A DNA stretch of 9,518 nucleotides from Legionella genomosp. 1 (lineage in GTDB: Bacteria; Pseudomonadota; Gammaproteobacteria; Legionellales; Legionellaceae), in contig CAMDMN010000066.1 of assembly GCA_945901965.1 (NCBI GenBank), positions 1 through 9,518 of the forward strand, given 5' to 3'. A program made the translations under genes and the position numbers. This document shows, in pieces, positions 6,576-9,518 of the stretch. Below the pieces are notes generated by a model that saw only the letters and a list, made by a program, of their open reading frames with translations, did no database searches and was not told where the DNA came from. Position 1 is the stretch's first letter; every line of letters starts with the position of its first letter.

Positions 6576-8492
6576 TTAATTTATTTTAATTCGACTATCA
6601 ATTTCCTGACGCAGCATATCGTAAAATGCGTCAATAGTCATCACACCTAAATCTTTTCCATCTCGCGATCTTACGGTTACGAGATTTTTTTCAACCTCTT
6701 TATCGCCAATAATCAGCAAATATGGCACTTTTTGTAAAGTATGCTCGCGGATTTTAAAGCCAATCTTCTCATTTCTCAAGTCAAAATTTGCACGAATTCG
6801 TTTTTTTTGTAAAATTTGACTAATATTAGCCGCATATTCATTCTGTTTTTCAGAAATTGTAAGCACTGAGACCTGAGTCGGCGCTAACCATAATGGCAAA
6901 TTACCTGCGTAGTGCTCTATTAGTATACCCATAAAACGCTCAAAAGTACCTAAAATCGCACGATGAATCATTACAGGTACTTGTTTACTACCATCTTCTG
7001 CAACATATTGTGCACCTAATCGCTCCGGCATAGAAAAATCGACTTGGATTGTACCACATTGCCAAACTCTTCCCAAGCTATCGGCTAACGAACATTCAAT
7101 TTTAGGCCCATAAAAAGCGCCTTCGCCTGGAGCATCAGTCCATTTAATGCCTCTATTATGCATCGCTTCTTTTAAAGCTGTTTCTGATTTATCCCAAATT
7201 TCATCAGTTCCCACCCGATTTTCTGGGCGAAGTGCTAAGCGATATATAATATCTTTAAAACCAAAATCTGCATAAACTGACTGCACTAATTCAAGTAACA
7301 TAACTACTTCAGGCTGAATGTCAGATTCTTTACAAAAGACATGGCCATCATCTTGCACAAAATTACGCACGCGCATTAAGCCATGCAATGAACCTGAAGG
7401 CTCACAGCGATGGCAATTGCCAAACTCAGCAAAGCGCAAAGGTAAATCACGATAACTTTTAAGGCCGTGGTTATAAACTTGAACATGGCAAGGACAGCTC
7501 ATAGGCTTGACTGCATATTGCCTATTTTCTGTCTCAGTAAAAAACATATTTTCGCTAAAATGCTCCCAGTGCCCTGATTTTTCCCAAAGTACTTTATCAG
7601 CTAATTGAGGAGTTTTAATTTCTTGATATCCGTACTCCATCAATCTATCACGCATATATTGTTCTAGAATTTGATAAATTGCCCACCCTTTTGGATGCCA
7701 AAATACCATGCCTGGAGCTAACTCTTGAAAATGAAATAAGTCTAGCGCCTTACCTAATTTACGATGATCACGCTTTTCAGCTTCTTCTTGACGAAATAAA
7801 TACTCAGCTAGTGCTTTTTTATCAGCCCAAGCAGTACCATAAATGCGCTGCAGCATTTGGTTACGTGAATCTCCTCGCCAATATGCTCCAGCTAACTTGG
7901 TTAATTTAAAAGCTTTTAAATGGCCAGTTGAAGGAACGTGTGGACCACGGCAAAGATCTTCAAAATCACCTTGGCGATAGAGTGACAATGCTTCACCGGC
8001 AGGGATATCTGCAATAATTTCCGCCTTATATTCTTCACCTAAATTTTTAAAATAATTAATCGCCTCATCTCGCGGTAATTCTCTACGTGTGATAGGAAAA
8101 TTAGCCGCTGCTAACGCATGCATTTTTTCTTCAATAAGGACTAAATCTTCTGGTGTAAAAGTCCTGTCAAAAGCAAAATCATAATAAAAACCATCATCAA
8201 TAACAGGCCCTATAGTAACTTGCACCTCTGGGAACAATGTTTTTACTGCTTGCGCTAATAAATGCGCTGTAGAATGACGAATAACCTCTAAACTATCATT
8301 ATCTTTATCAGTAACAATACTAAGTGAACAATCTTTGGTAAGTAAATAGCTACTATCAACTAAATTGCCATCAACACGACCAGCAATAGCAGCCTTTGCC
8401 AAACCAGGACCAATAGATAAAGCCACCTCAAGGACGGTCAAAGGATGATCAAATGATTTAACAGATCCATCAGGTAATTTTATATTTGGCAT
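6576..8492 (-). CDS. thrS: Threonine--tRNA ligase
   Basis: This class II synthetase charges tRNA-Thr and edits Ser-tRNA-Thr; it acts as a cytoplasmic homodimer. Length is 638 residues (E. coli 642). Seen: an N-terminal TGS domain (1-62, MPNIKLPDGSVKSF); the editing domain with HSTAHLLAQAV (His73, His77) and LCRGPHV (Cys181, His185); the catalytic core with MSCPCH (zinc ligand Cys333), motif 2 around FAEFGNCHRCEPSG (354-367), DDGHVFC (zinc ligand His384), VMIHRAILGTFERF (zinc ligand His510 and motif 3); and a C-terminal anticodon-binding domain (about 535-638). All key residues are present. The ATG at 8492 follows AAAGGA seven bases upstream. It heads the translation cluster, 52 bp after the tRNA-Val terminator, so it needs its own promoter or read-through; only poor -35/-10 matches lie in that gap. 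No tRNA-Thr-like operator is recognisable. Confidence 0.98.
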   Translation of the reverse strand: MPNIKLPDGSVKSFDHPLTVLEVALSIGPGLAKAAIAGRVDGNLVDSSYLLTKDCSLSIVTDKDNDSLEVIRHSTAHLLAQAVKTLFPEVQVTIGPVIDDGFYYDFAFDRTFTPEDLVLIEEKMHALAAANFPITRRELPRDEAINYFKNLGEEYKAEIIADIPAGEALSLYRQGDFEDLCRGPHVPSTGHLKAFKLTKLAGAYWRGDSRNQMLQRIYGTAWADKKALAEYLFRQEEAEKRDHRKLGKALDLFHFQELAPGMVFWHPKGWAIYQILEQYMRDRLMEYGYQEIKTPQLADKVLWEKSGHWEHFSENMFFTETENRQYAVKPMSCPCHVQVYNHGLKSYRDLPLRFAEFGNCHRCEPSGSLHGLMRVRNFVQDDGHVFCKESDIQPEVVMLLELVQSVYADFGFKDIIYRLALRPENRVGTDEIWDKSETALKEAMHNRGIKWTDAPGEGAFYGPKIECSLADSLGRVWQCGTIQVDFSMPERLGAQYVAEDGSKQVPVMIHRAILGTFERFMGILIEHYAGNLPLWLAPTQVSVLTISEKQNEYAANISQILQKKRIRANFDLRNEKIGFKIREHTLQKVPYLLIIGDKEVEKNLVTVRSRDGKDLGVMTIDAFYDMLRQEIDSRIKIN

Positions 8493-8544
8493 CTTTTAAT
8501 CCTTTACACAAAAATTAATACTTTACACTTGTACCATAAAATTC

Positions 8545-8570
8545 AAAAAAAAACCCTGCTCGGCAGGGTT
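8545..8570 (-). terminator. Rho-independent terminator after tRNA-Val
   Basis: On the minus strand AACCCTGC pairs perfectly with GCAGGGTT around a CGA loop and runs into a tract of T (8544-8551). It begins 6 bp after the encoded CCA of the tRNA gene and ends 52 bp before the thrS start. It is a textbook strong terminator that should separate tRNA and thrS transcription, though it could equally serve as a leader attenuator for thrS. Confidence 0.92.
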
Positions 8571-8576
8571 AAATGC

Positions 8577-8651
8577 TGGTAGGCACGAGTGGGATTGAAC
8601 CACCGACCACCACCATGTCAAGGTGGTGCTCTACCACTGAGCTACGTGCCT
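8577..8651 (-). tRNA. tRNA-Val (anticodon GAC)
   Basis: A 75-nt gene folds as a complete cloverleaf: acceptor AGGCACG/CGTGCCT; D stem GCTC/GAGC with loop AGTGGTA; anticodon stem CCACC/GGTGG with loop TTGACAT, giving anticodon GAC (reads GTC and GTT, valine); a 5-nt variable loop; T stem GGTGG/CCACT (one G-T pair) with loop TTCAATC. The discriminator is A and CCA is encoded in the DNA, as in most gammaproteobacterial tRNAs. It is a single tRNA gene with its own predicted promoter and terminator. Confidence 0.96.
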
Positions 8652-8682
8652 ATTATTAGTCTTATAATTTAAAGTGGCCAAC

Positions 8683-8711
8683 ATTATATAAAAGGCAGGA
8701 GCGCAAAGCAA
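8683..8711 (-). promoter_or_regulatory. Predicted sigma-70 promoter of tRNA-Val
   Basis: On the minus strand a perfect TATAAT (8683-8688) lies 17 nt downstream of TTGCTT (8706-8711). The -10 box is 31 bp before the mature 5' end of the tRNA, leaving a short leader for RNase P to remove. The -35 box falls within 2 bp of the stop codon of the upstream 113-residue gene, so the intergenic gap is mostly promoter. There is no terminator between that gene and the tRNA, so some read-through is also expected. Confidence 0.65.
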
Positions 8712-8712
8712 A

Positions 8713-9054
8713 TTATTTAATTGAAGAATTAGGATCTACAGGATAATCTGAAGAATTTTCATTATTATTTTCTTCCTGTGCTGATCGTTTTTGGTGTCTT
8801 ATTTGAGTTAAAATTTCCTCTCTGCTTACTGCAAAAATATCTATTATGTCGCTAAACAAATTTTCACATTCTCCGCTATCTGTTGGCACAGGTATTATAA
8901 TTGCTGCTGCTAAATGCTCATAATTTTTTTGTAAATATGAGTTTTTATGACTTTGTTGAAATTGAATCAAACATCTAATTTCATCTAGAGTTTGTACTTT
9001 AATACAAAGCTTAAGTTGGTCATTATTATCTTTTATCGCGGAAACTTTTGCCAT
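8713..9054 (-). CDS. Hypothetical 113-residue protein
   Basis: I do not recognise this protein. It begins MAKVSAIKDNNDQLKLCIKV, has an alternating hydrophobic/polar first half, a short hydrophobic strand AAAIIIPVP (about 49-57), an acidic stretch ECENLFSDIIDIF (62-74), a basic/glutamine helix EEILTQIRHQKRSAQEE (79-95), and an asparagine/serine/glutamate-rich, probably disordered tail (about 94-113). There is no signal peptide or membrane helix, so it should be cytoplasmic. It is probably a real gene: the ATG at 9054 has a near-ideal AAGGAG five bases upstream and a good promoter-like pair about 60 bp upstream (9117-9144). It lies just upstream of tRNA-Val on the same strand, which suggests nothing about function. 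A lineage-restricted small protein is the likeliest description. Confidence 0.7.
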   Translation of the reverse strand: MAKVSAIKDNNDQLKLCIKVQTLDEIRCLIQFQQSHKNSYLQKNYEHLAAAIIIPVPTDSGECENLFSDIIDIFAVSREEILTQIRHQKRSAQEENNNENSSDYPVDPNSSIK

Positions 9055-9214
9055 TTCGGCTCCTTAAATAAAAAGCACCACCCTTAATGACCGCATTTTC
9101 TTCCTTGTGTTTAATAAATATAGCATCGGGGTTATTTTTATCAAATTGGTGCCTTGGCGCACAACAAATTGAATATATAAGGAAGGCTGGAATAATTATT
9201 TTAATTCCAGCCAT
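9026..9214 (-). CDS. Doubtful 62-residue ORF with hydrophobic N-terminus
   Basis: An open frame that would give a short lipoprotein-like peptide: MAGIK, a hydrophobic run IIIPAFLIYSI, then a CC pair and a charged remainder. Against it: there is no ribosome-binding site before the ATG at 9214, its first codons are the palindrome at 9185-9212, its 3' end overlaps the start and Shine-Dalgarno sequence of the 113-residue gene by 29 bp, and a promoter for that gene appears to lie inside it. It is listed so the reader knows it was considered; I think it is more likely non-coding. Confidence 0.18.
   Translation of the reverse strand: MAGIKIIIPAFLIYSICCAPRHQFDKNNPDAIFIKHKEENAVIKGGAFYLRSRNGKSFRDKR
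9117..9144 (-). promoter_or_regulatory. Predicted sigma-70 promoter of the 113-residue gene
   Basis: On the minus strand TTGATA (9139-9144, 5 of 6 consensus) is followed 16 nt later by TATATT (9117-9122, 5 of 6). Transcription would begin near 9110, giving a leader of about 55 nt that includes the AAGGAG site. Chance matches are common in AT-rich DNA, so confidence is moderate. Confidence 0.45.
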
Positions 9215-9347
9215 AATTGTTTGCGAAGTTGATAGCTATGGTTTAGCCACGTTCCTTCAATAAGGGAATAATTTCGATATATTGTTCCATCGCATATCAT
9301 TTATTTCCATTATTTGGACTTTAATTTGAAGCGAATTACGCCTCAAA
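9183..9347 (-). ncRNA. Candidate small RNA or structured long leader
   Basis: This is an inference. The segment begins at the expected start point of the promoter at 9353-9380 and contains no credible coding start. Its first bases form a stem (9339-9347 with 9325-9333, 9 bp, 5-nt loop) that is complete only in minus-strand RNA, where one pair is G-U; the plus strand would have an A-C mismatch. It ends in a 9-bp hairpin (9185-9212) followed by a weakly U-rich tail, giving about 165 nt. It could instead be the long 5' leader of the 113-residue gene. It does not look like 6S RNA (the two ends do not pair), tmRNA, RNase P RNA or SRP RNA. Confidence 0.3.
9185..9212. repeat. 9-bp inverted repeat (hairpin), possible weak terminator
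   Basis: GGCTGGAAT (9185-9193) and ATTCCAGCC (9204-9212) are perfect reverse complements with a 10-nt A/T loop. On the minus strand the following bases are TTCCTTATATATT, a poor but T-rich tail; on the plus strand there is no T-run. It may therefore be a weak minus-strand terminator, or an operator palindrome. It covers the first codons of the doubtful 62-codon ORF, which argues against that ORF. Confidence 0.5.
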
Positions 9348-9352
9348 CCCGC

Positions 9353-9380
9353 ATTCTAGCTTTCTACAACATAATGTCAA
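9353..9380 (-). promoter_or_regulatory. Strong predicted promoter with GC-rich discriminator
   Basis: On the minus strand a perfect TTGACA (9375-9380) is followed 16 nt later by TAGAAT (9353-9358, 5 of 6) and then GCGGG. A consensus -35, a 16-nt spacer and a GC-rich discriminator together resemble rRNA and tRNA promoters under stringent control. No rRNA or tRNA follows immediately: the first credible start codon is about 290 nt away. This is the best core promoter match in the window. Confidence 0.6.
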
Positions 9381-9428
9381 CCGCTGATTTCAAAACGAAA
9401 CTACATGTTTCAAAAAATAAATGTTAAG

Positions 9429-9457
9429 TTGCTGATTTTCATGTAAGTTGTTACAAT
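9429..9457 (+). promoter_or_regulatory. Predicted sigma-70 promoter of the plus-strand gene at the window edge
   Basis: TTGCTG (9429-9434) is followed 17 nt later by TACAAT (9452-9457, 5 of 6). The start would fall near 9464, about 20 nt before the ATG at 9483. Its -35 box lies 48 bp from that of the minus-strand promoter at 9353-9380, so the two form a back-to-back divergent pair. Confidence 0.5.
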
Positions 9458-9482
9458 TAATTTTTTTAAAGGTTTTTTCTTA

Positions 9483-9518
9483 ATGGAAAAATTAGAGCTA
9501 TCCCAACAATTTGCCACG
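9483..9518 (+). CDS. 5' end of an unidentified plus-strand gene (cut by the window edge)
   Basis: An ATG at 9483 opens a frame of 12 codons, MEKLELSQQFAT, running off the window. AAAGG lies ten bases upstream and a promoter-like pair about 25 bp before that, which makes a real gene start likely. Twelve residues are too few to identify it; the polar, helix-prone start shows no signal peptide. Confidence 0.5.
   Translation, partial: MEKLELSQQFAT

Larger units (their letters stand above)
9055..9482. other. Divergent control region without a convincing gene
   Basis: This 428-bp AT-rich gap separates the minus-strand 113-residue gene from a plus-strand gene entering at 9483. It holds three predicted promoters (minus 9117-9144, minus 9353-9380, plus 9429-9457), a 9-bp stem at 9325-9347, a 9-bp stem at 9185-9212, and one doubtful 62-codon frame. 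No plus-strand ORF of note is present. The distance between the outer minus promoter and the first credible start codon (about 290 nt) is unusually long. Confidence 0.6.

Noticed and set aside
8493..8544. ThrRS autoregulatory operator mimicking tRNA-Thr before thrS
   Set aside because: The leader after the terminator is short and AT-rich, with no tRNA-like stem-loop carrying a threonine anticodon loop.
9183..9347. 6S RNA
   Set aside because: Length is similar, but the 5' and 3' ends do not pair and there is no long interrupted helix with a central bubble.

Overview
The window is an AT-rich stretch of housekeeping bacterial chromosome, almost certainly from a gammaproteobacterium. The evidence is the thrS-infC-rpmI-rplT-pheS-pheT-ihfA order, a genuine IHF alpha subunit (a proteobacterial protein) and infC starting at ATT. 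The AT bias and the small ferredoxin after ihfA suggest the Legionellales (Coxiella/Legionella relatives), but that is inference from protein character, not a proven placement. I see no plasmid, phage, CRISPR or defence genes; the only mobile-type sequence is one REP doublet (REPIN).

Layout. Nearly everything is on the minus strand, so transcription runs from high to low coordinates. At the far right (9055-9482) is a divergent control region: a predicted plus-strand promoter feeds a gene of which only 12 codons are present (9483-9518), and a minus-strand promoter with rRNA/tRNA-type features faces the other way. Next come an unrecognised 113-residue protein (8713-9054), tRNA-Val(GAC) with its own promoter and terminator (8545-8711), and the translation cluster: thrS (Thr-tRNA synthetase), infC (IF3), rpmI (L35), rplT (L20), pheS and pheT (Phe-tRNA synthetase), ihfA (IHF alpha), and a thioredoxin-fold [2Fe-2S] ferredoxin overlapping the end of ihfA. 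After a 124-bp AT-rich gap with its own promoter, rplM (L13) and rpsI (S9) follow and end at a strong terminator (31-58).

Functionally the window encodes two aminoacyl-tRNA synthetases, a tRNA, four ribosomal proteins and an initiation factor: a growth-linked translation block. Several control signals are visible. These are the ATT start of infC (linked in known systems to IF3 autoregulation), a hairpin plus T-run just before pheS where E. coli has its pheST attenuator, and promoter-like boxes with GC-rich discriminators before rplM and in the right-hand control region, as expected for growth-rate control.

The least explained parts are the right-hand control region, where a good promoter has no obvious gene for about 290 nt and precedes two stem-loops (a possible small RNA), and the rplT-pheS gap, which holds an inverted pair of GTAG-headed REP palindromes followed by the terminator-like hairpin. 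I did not find an obviously new multi-gene system.
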